In this document: positions 7,753 through 16,743 of the stretch, piece by piece
How the letters are laid out: each line of letters opens with the position of its first letter
Position numbering within the stretch: position 1 is the first letter of the stretch
From: Pseudomonadota bacterium
Lineage (GTDB): Bacteria > Pseudomonadota > Gammaproteobacteria > Burkholderiales > Burkholderiaceae_B
NCBI GenBank assembly: GCA_023425645.1
Contig: JAFACG010000051.1
Span: 1 to 25,777 of the forward strand
Length of the DNA: 25,777 nucleotides
Direction of reading: 5' to 3'
Translations under genes and position numbers: made by a program
The notes under the pieces: generated by a model
What the model saw: the letters and a program-made list of their open reading frames with translations, nothing else
Told to the model about the DNA's origin: nothing
Databases searched by the model: none

Positions 7753-10700
7753 GACCCGAGCGTTGCGGAACACCCGCATCCAGGGAGTAAAGCCGCCATT
7801 GGCCATCTGGTCGGCGCCGCGATCGGCCTCGCCCCAGCTGGCGGGCGTCCAGGACATCATGACGTTGCGGGTGACCCGCTCGGGGTGCGGCATCATGATG
7901 GTGAAGCGGCCGTCGGCCGTGGTGACGCCGGCCAGGCCGTCAGGGCTGCCGTTGGGGTTCAGCGGGTACTGCTCCGTGCGGCGGCCGTGATGGTCCACGA
8001 AATGGACGGCGCCGTGCACGCGGGACGCATCGCCCTGGCGCTGGAAGTTGGCAAAACCTTCGCCGTGGGCGACGGCCACCGGCAGGCGCGTGCCTTCCAT
8101 GCCCTGGAAGAAGATGGACGGCGATGCGGCGATCTCCAGGGTGGAGAAGCGCGCCTCGTATTTTTCCGACTGGTTGCGCGTGAAGCGCGGCCAGAAGTCA
8201 GCGCCGGGAATCATGGGCGCCAGGGCCGCCATCATCTGGCAGCCATTGCACACGCCCAGGGCGAAGGTGTCCTGACGGCCGAAGAAGGCGGCGAACTGGT
8301 CGGACAGCTGCGTATTGAAGCGGATGGTCTTGGCCCAGCCCTCGCCGGCGCCCAGCACGTCGCCATAGCTGAAGCCGCCCACGGCCACCAGGCCCTGCAT
8401 GCGCTCCAGCGACACGCGGCCGGACAGCAGGTCCGTCATGTGCACGTCCACGGCCTCGAAGCCCGCGGTGTCGAAGGCCCAGGCCATTTCCACCTGGCTG
8501 TTGCAGCCCTGCTCGCGCAGGATGGCCACGCGCGGGCGCTTGCCGGTGGCGATGAAGGGAGCGGCGATGTCTTCCTGAGGATTGAAGGCCACGCGCGGCG
8601 AGATGCCGGGATCCTGGGCGTCCTGCCAGCGGTCGAACTCGGCCTGGGCGCAGGCGGGATTGTCGCGCAGCGCCATGATGCGGCGGCTGACTTCGCTCCA
8701 CTGCTGCGCCAGCTCCACGCGGGACGCCTGGTAGATGCAGGCGCCGTCGCGATAGAACTCGATCTGGTCGGAGCCGTTCAGGCCGCCGATGACGTGCGAA
8801 TGGGCCGACAGGCCGGCCTCGCGCAGCGCCTGCATGACCGCGTCGCGCTGAGCCAGCGGCACCTGGATGACGGCGCCGGCTTCTTCATTGAACAAGGCGC
8901 GCAGCGTGATCTCGTCGCGCTGCACGGATACCTGCTCGGGACGGATCTTGTAGTCGCCCCAGTCGGCGGCGTGCGGATCGATGGTCAGCATGTCCAGGTT
9001 GATGGATACGCCGGTGCGGCCCGCGAACGCCATTTCTGCCACGGTGGCCGCCAGGCCGCCGTCGGAGCGGTCGTGGTAAGCCAGGATGCGGCCCTGGTCC
9101 GCCAGCTGGCGCACGGTCTTGACGAAGGCCAGCATGGCCTGGGCGTCCTGCATGTCGGGCACGGACTGGCCCACCTGGTTGAAGGCGTGCGCGAGCACGG
9201 AGGCGCCCATGCGCTGGCGGCCCTGGCCCAGGTCGATCAGGATCAGGGCGGTGTCGCCCTGGTCGGTCCTGAGCTGCGGGGTGAGGGTGCGGCGCACGTC
9301 GGCCACCTGGGCGAAGGCGGTGACGATCAAGGATACGGGCGCGATGACCTGGCGGGACTGTCCGTCCTGCTCCCAGGTGGTGCGCATGGACAGGGAATCC
9401 TTGCCCACGGGAATGGAGAGGCCCAGTTGCTGGCACCACTGGCTGACCGCCTGCACGGTATCGAACAGGGCGGCGTCCTGGCCGTCCACGCCGCAGGCGG
9501 CCATCCAGTTGGCGGACAGCTTGACGTCCTTCAGGTCGCGCAGGTCGCTGGCGACCAGATTGGTCAGGGCTTCGGCCACGGCCATGCGGCCGGAGGCGGC
9601 GGCATCGATCATGGCGCTGGGGGTGCGCTCGCCCATGGACATGGCTTCGCCGCGCACGCCCTCGAAATCGGCCAGGGTGACGGCGCAGTCGGCCACCGGC
9701 ACCTGCCATGGGCCGACCATCTGGTCGCGGCTGCACATGCCGCCCACGGTGCGGTCCCCGATGGTGATCAGGAAACTCTTGTTGGCGACCGTGGGATGGC
9801 GCAGCACGCGCTGCATGGCCTCTTCCAGCTTGATGACGGTCAGGTCCAGCGGCTCCTGCACGCCGTCGCGGCGCTGCACGTCGCGCTCCATGCGCGGCGC
9901 CTTGCCCAGGATGACGTCCATGGGCACGTCCACGGGCCGCTCGTCCACGCTCTTGGGCGTATGGTCGGCATCCACGCCGGGCAGGCCCTCGCCGAAGGTC
10001 ACTCGCAGCTGGCGTTCCTCGGTGGCCACGCCGACGACGGCGTAAGGGCAGCGTTCGCGCTTGGCGATGCGGTCGAAGCGGTCCAGGTCCTGGGGCAGGA
10101 TGGCCAGCACATAGCGCTCCTGCGATTCGTTGGACCAGATTTCAGCAGGCGACAGGCCCGATTCCTCCAGCGGCACGCGCGTCAGCTCGAAAATGGCGCC
10201 GCGCTTGGCATCGTTGACCAGTTCGGGGAAGGCATTGGACAGCCCGCCCGCGCCCACGTCGTGGATGGCGATGATGGGGTTGTGTTCGCCCTGCTGCCAG
10301 CAGCGGTCTATGACTTCCTGCGCGCGACGCTCCATCTCGGGGTTGCCGCGCTGCACGGAATCAAAGTCCAGTTCGGCGCGATTGGCGCCCACGCTCATGC
10401 TGGAGGCCGCGCCCCCGCCCATGCCGATGCGCATGCCGGGACCGCCCAGCTGGATCAGCAAGGCGCCCACGGGCAAAGGATCCTTGTGCGTGAGACGGTC
10501 ATCGATGTAGCCCAGGCCGCCGGCGATCATGATGGGCTTGTGGTAGCCCCAGCGCTGCTGCGCGGCGGTCTGCTCGAAGGTGCGGAAGTAGCCCAGCAGG
10601 TTGGGACGGCCGAATTCGTTGTTGAAGGCCGCGCCGCCGATGGGGCCGTCGATCATGATGTCCAGCGGCTTGGCGATGCGCTCGGGGATGCCGTGAGAGT

Positions 10701-11802
10701 CGCCTTCCCAGGGTTCCGGATTGTCCGGGAAGCACAGATTGGAGACGGTGAAGCCCGTCAGGCCGGCCTTGGGCTTGGAGCCTCGGCCCGTGGCGCCCTC
10801 GTCGCGGATCTCGCCGCCCGCGCCGGTGGAGGCGCCGGGGAATGGCGCGATGGCCGTAGGGTGGTTGTGCGTCTCCACTTTCATCAGCGTGTGCACCAGG
10901 GCCTGGTGGCGCTGGTAGACAGGTTCGTCGGCCTGGTCGCTGATGCCCGCATGGAACAGGCTGGCCTGGCCACCCGTCATGATGGCGGCGTTGTCCGCAT
11001 AGGCCACCACGGTATTCTCCGGCTGGGCGGCGTGGGTTTCGCGGATCATGCCGAACAAGGTCTTGTCCTGGCGCTGGCCGTCGATCACCCATTGGGCGTT
11101 GAAGATCTTGTGGCGGCAGTGCTCGCTGTTGGCCTGCGCGAACATCATCAGTTCCACGTCGTGCGGATTGCGGCCCAGGCGCGTGAAGGCGTCCATCAGA
11201 TAATCGATCTCGTCGTCCGACAGAGCCAGGCCCATGCTGTCGTTGGCCTCGCGCAAGCCGGCGACGCCCCCTCCCAGCAGGTCCACGGACTGGATGGGCT
11301 TGCCGGGCAATTCGGCGAACAGCGCCTGGCCGTCGAACTGCTGCCCCACCACGGTCTCGGTCATGCGGTCGTGCAACAGGGCCGCGATCTGCTCCAGCTG
11401 GGCCTGGTCCAGCTCCTTGGCGCCGAGCAGGCCGCGCTTGGGCGTGATCAGGTAGCGCACGCCGCGCTCGATGCGGCGCACGGCCGCCAGCCCGCAGTTG
11501 TGAGCGATGTCCGTGGCCTTGCTGGCCCAGGGGGACACCGTGCCCAGCCGAGGCACCACGCGCAGCACCAGGTCGCCCTTGGGCGGCTCGGGGCTGAGCA
11601 CCTGCTGGCCGTCGTCGAGCAGGTCGCTCAGCTGCTGGCGCGCCGTCGCATCCAGGCCGGACTCGTCGATCCAGACGTAGTATTCGTGCAGGGCGCGGAT
11701 GTCGGCGACAGGCAGCTGCAACTGTTCGATGCGTTCAAGCAGGCGCTCGCGACGAAAGGCGGAGAGCACGGACGAACCGGGGAAGTACAGAATTTGGCTC
11801 AC
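7741..11802 (-). CDS. purL: Phosphoribosylformylglycinamidine synthase (large single-chain form)
   Basis: A 1353-residue enzyme for the fourth step of purine synthesis, converting FGAR to FGAM with ATP and glutamine. It has the proteobacterial one-chain layout: an N-terminal PurS-like domain and linker, two AIR-synthetase-like halves ([19 protein letters not shown] and GGGAASSM in the first), and a C-terminal class I glutaminase. The glutaminase triad is visible as Cys1185 (GVCNGCQ), His1306 and Glu1308 (PHPERV). The start is GTG at 11802, giving [21 protein letters not shown], which matches the usual N-terminus; no ATG in frame fits and no good Shine-Dalgarno is seen. Because of high GC, an open frame of similar length runs on the opposite strand, but it is not a gene. 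Confidence 0.98.
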   Translation of the reverse strand: MSQILYFPGSSVLSAFRRERLLERIEQLQLPVADIRALHEYYVWIDESGLDATARQQLSDLLDDGQQVLSPEPPKGDLVLRVVPRLGTVSPWASKATDIAHNCGLAAVRRIERGVRYLITPKRGLLGAKELDQAQLEQIAALLHDRMTETVVGQQFDGQALFAELPGKPIQSVDLLGGGVAGLREANDSMGLALSDDEIDYLMDAFTRLGRNPHDVELMMFAQANSEHCRHKIFNAQWVIDGQRQDKTLFGMIRETHAAQPENTVVAYADNAAIMTGGQASLFHAGISDQADEPVYQRHQALVHTLMKVETHNHPTAIAPFPGASTGAGGEIRDEGATGRGSKPKAGLTGFTVSNLCFPDNPEPWEGDSHGIPERIAKPLDIMIDGPIGGAAFNNEFGRPNLLGYFRTFEQTAAQQRWGYHKPIMIAGGLGYIDDRLTHKDPLPVGALLIQLGGPGMRIGMGGGAASSMSVGANRAELDFDSVQRGNPEMERRAQEVIDRCWQQGEHNPIIAIHDVGAGGLSNAFPELVNDAKRGAIFELTRVPLEESGLSPAEIWSNESQERYVLAILPQDLDRFDRIAKRERCPYAVVGVATEERQLRVTFGEGLPGVDADHTPKSVDERPVDVPMDVILGKAPRMERDVQRRDGVQEPLDLTVIKLEEAMQRVLRHPTVANKSFLITIGDRTVGGMCSRDQMVGPWQVPVADCAVTLADFEGVRGEAMSMGERTPSAMIDAAASGRMAVAEALTNLVASDLRDLKDVKLSANWMAACGVDGQDAALFDTVQAVSQWCQQLGLSIPVGKDSLSMRTTWEQDGQSRQVIAPVSLIVTAFAQVADVRRTLTPQLRTDQGDTALILIDLGQGRQRMGASVLAHAFNQVGQSVPDMQDAQAMLAFVKTVRQLADQGRILAYHDRSDGGLAATVAEMAFAGRTGVSINLDMLTIDPHAADWGDYKIRPEQVSVQRDEITLRALFNEEAGAVIQVPLAQRDAVMQALREAGLSAHSHVIGGLNGSDQIEFYRDGACIYQASRVELAQQWSEVSRRIMALRDNPACAQAEFDRWQDAQDPGISPRVAFNPQEDIAAPFIATGKRPRVAILREQGCNSQVEMAWAFDTAGFEAVDVHMTDLLSGRVSLERMQGLVAVGGFSYGDVLGAGEGWAKTIRFNTQLSDQFAAFFGRQDTFALGVCNGCQMMAALAPMIPGADFWPRFTRNQSEKYEARFSTLEIAASPSIFFQGMEGTRLPVAVAHGEGFANFQRQGDASRVHGAVHFVDHHGRRTEQYPLNPNGSPDGLAGVTTADGRFTIMMPHPERVTRNVMMSWTPASWGEADRGADQMANGGFTPWMRVFRNARVWIA

Positions 11803-11974
11803 GATACGGGAGGGGCAAAAAAGAAGGAAAGATAAGTAAACACATCATTTTACCCGGAAGCGACCGGCTCGGTCCAAAAGCAAAATGGCGTGCGCGAAAA
11901 AGAAAAATCAATGGCCTTGCGGCCGACGCTTTACTCGCCTGGGCGCCTGCATGCGCCTCGGAACAGCCTGCTGC

Positions 11975-11997
11975 GGGACGGCCGGCAAGGCCGTCCC
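11975..11997. repeat. GC-rich hairpin between purL and greB
   Basis: GGGACGGCC (11975-11983) and GGCCGTCCC (11989-11997) form a perfect nine-base-pair stem with a five-base loop, just beyond the greB stop. There is no T tract on either side, so intrinsic termination is uncertain. It may be a weak terminator or an mRNA-stabilising structure. Confidence 0.5.
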
Positions 11998-12007
11998 ATA
12001 CCCAGGC

Positions 12008-12589
12008 TCATTCATCGGGATCGGGGTCCGGGGCCGGGTCGGGATAGATGACTTCGAGGATATCCAGCTCTTCCTTGCCGCCGGGCGTGCGCAGCACCAC
12101 GGTGTCGCCTTCGCGCGCCTTGATCAGGGCCCGGGCGACGGGCGAGATCCAGCTGATGCGGCCCTGCAGGGGCTCGGCCTCGTCCACGCCCACGATGGTG
12201 ACGCGGAACTCCTCGCCCTGGCTGTCGCTGTAGAGCACTGTGGCGCCGAAGAAGACCTGGTCGCGGTTGGGCTGCAGGCCCGGATCGACCACTTCGGCGA
12301 TCTCCAGGCGCTTGGTCAGGAAGCGGATGCGGCGGTCGATTTCACGCAAGCGCTTCTTGCCGTACAGGTAGTCGCCGTTTTCGGAACGGTCGCCGTTGGA
12401 CGCGGCCCAGGACACGATCTGCACCACGTCGGGCCGCTCCTTGTTCATCAGCTGCATCAGTTCGGCCCGCAGGCGACGGTAGCCCTGCACGGTCATGTAG
12501 TTCTTGGTACCCGCGGGCAAGGCGCTGGCCTGGGGTTCCAGGTCCTCGTCGTCGTCCCGGTCGGATTCTTTCACAAAAGCTTTGTTCAT
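12008..12589 (-). CDS. greB: Transcription elongation factor GreB
   Basis: A 193-residue protein that rescues backtracked RNA polymerase by stimulating cleavage of the nascent RNA 3' end. The coiled-coil tip has the Gre signature NGDRSENGDYLYGKKR at 65-80, including the acidic residues (Asp67, Glu70) that reach the polymerase active site. The C-terminal FKBP-like domain ends at GDTVVLRTPGG. Compared with typical GreB (about 160 residues) it has an acidic N-terminal extension of about 28 residues and an acidic Pro-Asp tail. The start at 12589 (MNKAFVKES) has AGGAA at good spacing. It is the last gene of a compact minus-strand cluster, 20 bases after the PHP gene. Confidence 0.95.
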   Translation of the reverse strand: MNKAFVKESDRDDDEDLEPQASALPAGTKNYMTVQGYRRLRAELMQLMNKERPDVVQIVSWAASNGDRSENGDYLYGKKRLREIDRRIRFLTKRLEIAEVVDPGLQPNRDQVFFGATVLYSDSQGEEFRVTIVGVDEAEPLQGRISWISPVARALIKAREGDTVVLRTPGGKEELDILEVIYPDPAPDPDPDE

Positions 12590-12609
12590 CGTGATTTCCT
12601 GCCTTCGAG

Positions 12610-13458
12610 CTAGAGCCATTCCTGCCATACGGGAGTCAGCCCGGACGGCAAGGGCGGCAAGCCGCCCAGATCGATGAGTCCTTCGCCAGGGCCGTGGAAA
12701 TCGGACCCGCAGGACACCTGGAAGCCGTAGCTGCGCGCCACCTGGGCATACAGGCCGTATTCCCGAGGGGAATGGCTGCCCGTCAAGACCTCTATCCCGA
12801 CCCCGCCCAGTTCCAGGAACTGGGTGTACAGGGCGTGATAGCGGGTGTCATCGAATTCATAGCGCCCCGGATGAGCGATGACGGCCTTGCCGCCGGCCTG
12901 CAGGATCCAGTCCACCGCCTGCGCCAGGCTGGCCCACCGGGTGGGCACGAAGGCCGGCTTGCCCTCGCCCAGGTAGCGCCGGAACGCTTCGCCCAGATCA
13001 GCGCAGTGCCCTTGCTGCACCAGAAAGCGCGCAAAATGGGTACGGCTGATCAGTTCGGGGTTCCCGGCAAAGGGCAAGGCGCCCTCGTAGGCATTCTCGA
13101 AGCCCAGGGCGGCCAGGCGCTCGCTCATGGCGCGAGCGCGGGTCTGCCGTCCGGCGCGCATGTCGCTCAACCCGTCCCGCAGCGTCTCGTTGTCCGGATC
13201 TATCCCCAGGCCCACGATGTGCACCGTCTGGCCGGCCCAGGTCACGGAGATCTCCACCCCGTCCACAAAACGCATGCCCAGAGTCCGGGCGTGTTCGCGC
13301 GCCGGTTTCAGGCCCGCGATCTCGTCGTGATCGGTCAGGGACCAAAGGCGCACCCCGTTGGCATGGGCGCGCTCGGCCAGTTCAGCGGGGGTGAGCAGGC
13401 CATCCGAAAACACGGAATGGCAATGCAGGTCAACCGGCAGACGGGCCTGGGCATGCAT
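12610..13458 (-). CDS. rnm: PHP-domain phosphoesterase, Rnm/TrpH (YciV) family
   Basis: A 282-residue metal-dependent phosphoesterase. The PHP motifs are complete: HCH (His12, His14), TDHD at 42-45, Glu69 (GVEIS), HPGRYEF in the middle, and GSDFH with Asp253 and His255. The family (E. coli YciV, RNase AM) acts as a 5'-3' exoribonuclease that also hydrolyses 3',5'-nucleotide bisphosphates. It has been linked to maturation of rRNA 5' ends. The start at 13458 has AGGA eight bases upstream. That ribosome binding site overlaps the stop codon of the preceding hydrolase gene, only four bases away, so the two are probably translationally coupled. greB follows after 20 bases. Confidence 0.92.
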   Translation of the reverse strand: MHAQARLPVDLHCHSVFSDGLLTPAELAERAHANGVRLWSLTDHDEIAGLKPAREHARTLGMRFVDGVEISVTWAGQTVHIVGLGIDPDNETLRDGLSDMRAGRQTRARAMSERLAALGFENAYEGALPFAGNPELISRTHFARFLVQQGHCADLGEAFRRYLGEGKPAFVPTRWASLAQAVDWILQAGGKAVIAHPGRYEFDDTRYHALYTQFLELGGVGIEVLTGSHSPREYGLYAQVARSYGFQVSCGSDFHGPGEGLIDLGGLPPLPSGLTPVWQEWL

Positions 13459-13462
13459 AAGA

Positions 13463-14395
13463 CTATCCTGCAAGAAAATGGTCGATGTAATCAATCTGTT
13501 CGGCGTTGCGCAGCATGGGCGCATGGCCCACCTGGGGAATCTCCACCAGTTGCGCGTGCGGATTGCGGCGCAGCATCTCGTGCGCGGCCTGGGCGGATAG
13601 CAGGTCGGACTGTTCGCCGCGCAGGATCAGCACTTTGTCGGGCAGCCCTTCGTAGGCGCTCCAAAGCAGAGCCTGGGCGGCCTCCAGGTCCACATCGGCC
13701 TGACGCGAAAAGGCCTGCGACAGGCGCAGATCGTAGTGCCGCTGCCATTTGCCGTCGTGTTCCACGAAGACATGGCGAGACATGTCCTCCCAATCGGCGG
13801 CCTGGTGCTCACCGAAAGAAGCCGACACGGAGCGCACATACTCCACCGCCTGCGCGAACGTGTCAAAGGTGACCGCCTGGCCCACGTATTCGCCGATGCG
13901 CTGCAAGCCCGTCAGGTTCAAGGCCGGCCCCACGTCGTTCAGCACCACGCGGCCCAGCGGCAACTCCAGCGGCGCCTCCAGCCCCGGTCCGGGACGGGCC
14001 GGACGCAGCAAGGCGGACATGGCCTGGGCGCCATGCAGCCCCAAGGCGATGAGCCCGCCCATGGACGTGCCCACCCAGTCCAGCCTGGCGGGCTCGAGGC
14101 GGGCGATCAGCACCAGCATGTCCGCCACGTATTGCGGAATGGCGTAGGCGGCCGGATCGATCAGCCAATCGGAGCGGCCGCGCCCCACGACGTCGGGCGC
14201 CACGACCCGGTAGCGGCCGGCGAGCCGTTGCGCCAGGCGATCGAAATCCCGGCCGGTACGCGTCAAGCCGTGCACGCACATCAGCACCTGGTCGTTGTCC
14301 GGGTCGCCCCACTCCCAATACGCCATGCGGTGCGTGCCCGAGGCGCTGGCGCACATGACCCAGTCGAGGCGTGGTTCCTGAAATTTCGTAGTCAT
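13463..14395 (-). CDS. Alpha/beta hydrolase
   Basis: A 310-residue alpha/beta-fold serine hydrolase. The oxyanion segment CVHGLTRTGRDF is followed by APDVVGRGRSDW, the nucleophile elbow GTSMGG with Ser111, a RGEQSDLL acid strand and VGHAPML with the catalytic His near residue 290. The start at 14395 (MTTKFQEPRLDWV) is the first ATG consistent with the fold; longer open frame upstream overlaps comEC and is not coding. No obvious Shine-Dalgarno is seen. It heads a three-gene cluster with the PHP exonuclease and greB and is about 200 bases downstream of comEC. Substrate unknown; the stable linkage with nucleic-acid genes may reflect conserved order only. Confidence 0.9.
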   Translation of the reverse strand: MTTKFQEPRLDWVMCASASGTHRMAYWEWGDPDNDQVLMCVHGLTRTGRDFDRLAQRLAGRYRVVAPDVVGRGRSDWLIDPAAYAIPQYVADMLVLIARLEPARLDWVGTSMGGLIALGLHGAQAMSALLRPARPGPGLEAPLELPLGRVVLNDVGPALNLTGLQRIGEYVGQAVTFDTFAQAVEYVRSVSASFGEHQAADWEDMSRHVFVEHDGKWQRHYDLRLSQAFSRQADVDLEAAQALLWSAYEGLPDKVLILRGEQSDLLSAQAAHEMLRRNPHAQLVEIPQVGHAPMLRNAEQIDYIDHFLAG

Positions 14396-14493
14396 GACGG
14401 GACGAAGGCCTGAATTTGACAAAAGAAAATGCTTCCATGCCGCGCCTTGGGCTAGCAGCCTCCCCAAGGGGACGCTTCTTACCTTGGGAATGC

Positions 14494-14523
14494 CCGGCGC
14501 TCCGGCGGCCGGCGCTCCGGCGG
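14494..14523. repeat. 15-bp perfect tandem duplication
   Basis: CCGGCGCTCCGGCGG occurs twice back to back (14494-14508 and 14509-14523) in the comEC/hydrolase intergenic region, followed by a partial third match (CCCGGCGG). The unit is a near-palindrome. It may vary in copy number by slippage. Confidence 0.85.
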
Positions 14524-14592
14524 CCCGGCGGAAAAAAACCATTGTAGCCCAGCCTGACGGCTTTCCCTGATCTTCCCTGTCCATAAGGGCTG

Positions 14593-16345
14593 TCAGGGTG
14601 CGGGCGCCTGCCAGTAACGCGCGTAGCGATCGCGCTCGCCGCTGTAGTACAGGACTCCAGGACGCGACTGTGCACTGACCGCCCCCCACTGGTCGGTGCG
14701 CAGGAACAGCGCCCCGGACCGCTCCCAGCGACGCTGCACGGCGGCATGCGGATGGCCGAAACGATTCCACCAGCCATTCTGGGAAATAGCCAAGGACGCC
14801 CGCAAACCGGCCACCAGCCCCGGCCCCGATGAGGTGCGCGAGCCATGATGCCCGACCACCACCACGTCGACCGGGCCCAGACCCGCGGCCAGCATCGCCT
14901 GCTCCTGCGCCACTCCGGCATCGCCCAGCAGCAAGGCTGAGTGATGGGCTCCCCGCACTTCCAGCACGCAACTGATTGCATTCTTGTCATCTTCTTTGTG
15001 CGCCTGGGCGAAGCCGCCGTCCGGCCGCGCCGGCGGCCACCAGAAACGGAAATGCACTCCATCCAGCTCCCAGCTCGCACCCTGCTCGCAAGGCGCGGCC
15101 GACTGCGGACGCGGGACTGTCCCTCTGGGCAGCCCCAGCAGACGCTCTTCCCTGTCCAGATGAGCGTCCAGGTCGAAACTGCTGAACGCCTGGCGCACCG
15201 GCACGCCCTGCAGCACGCTGCGCGCTCCGCCCACATGATCCATATCGGCATGCGAAAGCACCAAGGCGTCCAGCCTGCTGATCCCCGACGCACGCAACAG
15301 GGGATGGATGGCGCGCCATCCTTCATCGGACTGCGGTCCATACATATTGCCCGCATCGAACAGCAAGACGTGCCCTCGGGTGCGCAGCAGCACGGCGCTG
15401 CCCTGCCCCACATCCAGCGCCGTCAGGTCCCATTCTCCTGGTTGCAGCAAAGGCGGCCGCAAAGCCAGGGCGGGCAGGAGCAGCAGGGCCGCCACTGCAC
15501 GGGGTAGAAAACCTCTGGGCAACAGCATCAGGAATACCCCCGCCAGCGCCAGGACCGTCCAGCCCGGGCTCTGGGCGGGAACCGGCATGCTGGCCAGGGG
15601 TTGCGCCGCCAGCCAGACCGTGGGCAGCATGGTCAGCTCCAACACACCATGAGCCAGCCATGCCGCCGCCTCGCACCACGCCGCCGGCGCCTGCGCGGCC
15701 GCCAGCAGCATCAATCCCAGCACCAGGGGCGTGGCCACCGACCCCATCAGCACGATGGCATAGGCATTGGCGGCCAGCGAGGCCAGGGAAACTTCGTGGA
15801 ACAAAGGCGCCAACGCAGGCATCAAGGCCAGCGTCATCATGCCCTGCAGGCGCGCAGCGGCCAGCACGATGGCGCCCCGGCGCCGCCAGAACCCGCCGCC
15901 GGCCGGCGCCTGGCCCGAGCCTTCCTGCACCGCCAGCAGAACGGATACGGCGCCGAATGACAGATAGAAGCCGGTGGCAAGGCCCGCCCAGGGATCATGC
16001 AGCACCACCGCCACGGCCGCCAGCACAAGGATGCGGCTGGCGCCCAGTCGGCATCCTGAGACCCTGCACGCCCCGGCCACCAGCAGCATCAGAAAGGTGC
16101 GCTGGGCCGGCACGCCCCAGCCGGCGACCACGCAGTAGGCCCCCGCGGCGGCCACGCCTATCCAGATGGCCGCAATCTGGGCCGGGCAGTATTCGGCCAG
16201 CGCCCGGCCTCGCCATGCCAGGCGCCGCCAGGCCCAGGACAGGGTGCCGGCCAGCAAGACCGCCAGCAGAGTGACGTGCGTGCCACTGATGGAAACCAGA
16301 TGCGTCAGGCCGCTGCGGTTGAAGACCTGCCAATCGGCCGGCGCT
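14593..16345 (-). pseudogene. comEC: comEC/rec2, 5'-truncated by an inserted mobile element
   Basis: ComEC forms the inner-membrane channel through which single-stranded DNA enters during natural transformation. About 584 codons remain. The open frame starts abruptly inside the competence domain (ADWQVF, then SGLTHLVSISGTHVTLLAVL). Several membrane helices follow, then a complete metallo-beta-lactamase-like domain (LDVGQGSAVLLRTRG, SHADMDHVGG, VVVVGHHGS). Missing are the N-terminal OB-like domain and the first membrane helices, so usual length (about 750-850) is cut by about a quarter to a third. In frame, the sequence meets foreign DNA at about 16345-16350. The first motif repeat of the island begins at 16352. 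There is no start codon with a ribosome binding site for the remaining part, so it is most likely non-functional. The missing 5' part should lie beyond the island, outside this window. Confidence 0.92.
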
Positions 16346-16743
16346 GGTCTATGACATTAAAGTTCTGTTCTATGCCAATAAGTTCTGTTCTGGCGACGTT
16401 GTAACAATAAGTTCTGAACCAGAGCGGTGGGTTAGCCGAAAAAGCGTGACATTAAAGTTCTGCTCCGCCTTGCTATGCAGGCGTTTTCGCAGATTCGACA
16501 GTCGGCGGTAGGAATAGCGCTTGGTCCGCACTTTGATGCCCAGCCAGCCCCGATATCGAAGAAGCCTGGAGGTTTTGCTCAATTTTTGAGCAAAATGCGG
16601 AGTTATGACAATCAGTTCTGATCCAGATTTTGGAGTGACATTAAAGTTCTGGCCCAGAATGAACGAGGTTGACGATAGCCTTCCCGACTAGGCTTTGTTG
16701 ACCGTCCTGAGATCGCCACTTCTGACGTCCGGCCCGTCGTAGG
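16346..16743. mobile_element. Left end of a transposon-like island, six direct motif copies
   Basis: This gene-free stretch adjoins the broken comEC. It holds three exact copies of TGACATTAAAGTTCTG (16352-16367, 16447-16462, 16636-16651). It also holds three copies of a one-base-shorter form close to TGACAATAAGTTCTG (16373-16387, 16402-16416, 16606-16620). All point the same way, and three of them extend to CCAGA. Several spaced transposase-binding repeats at an end are the hallmark of Tn7-like and Tn5053/Tn402-like transposons; the GACAnnAAAGTT core even resembles the Tn7 TnsB site (GACAAAATAGTT). A possible tip is TGGTCTA, starting near 16345. IS21-type ends, which also carry repeats, are an alternative. 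No transposase is in view; it would lie beyond the right edge or has been lost. Confidence 0.7.
16573..16595. repeat. Palindrome TTTTGCTCAA-TTT-TTGAGCAAAA
   Basis: Perfect ten-base arms around three T residues, lying between the fourth and fifth copies of the terminal motif. It could work as a terminator for reading out of the island or be a protein-binding site within the transposon end. Confidence 0.7.

Noticed and set aside
7720..11835. Open frame of 1371 codons on the plus strand
   Set aside because: It is the antisense shadow of purL caused by GC-rich third codon positions; it is full of Ala/Gly/His/Val repeats with no domain. The same holds for long plus-strand frames over guaA, guaB and greB.
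16370..16582. 70-codon minus-strand open frame between the island repeats
   Set aside because: It starts at a TTG within a palindrome, has no ribosome binding site and reads through the repeat copies. At most a remnant of a transposase tail.
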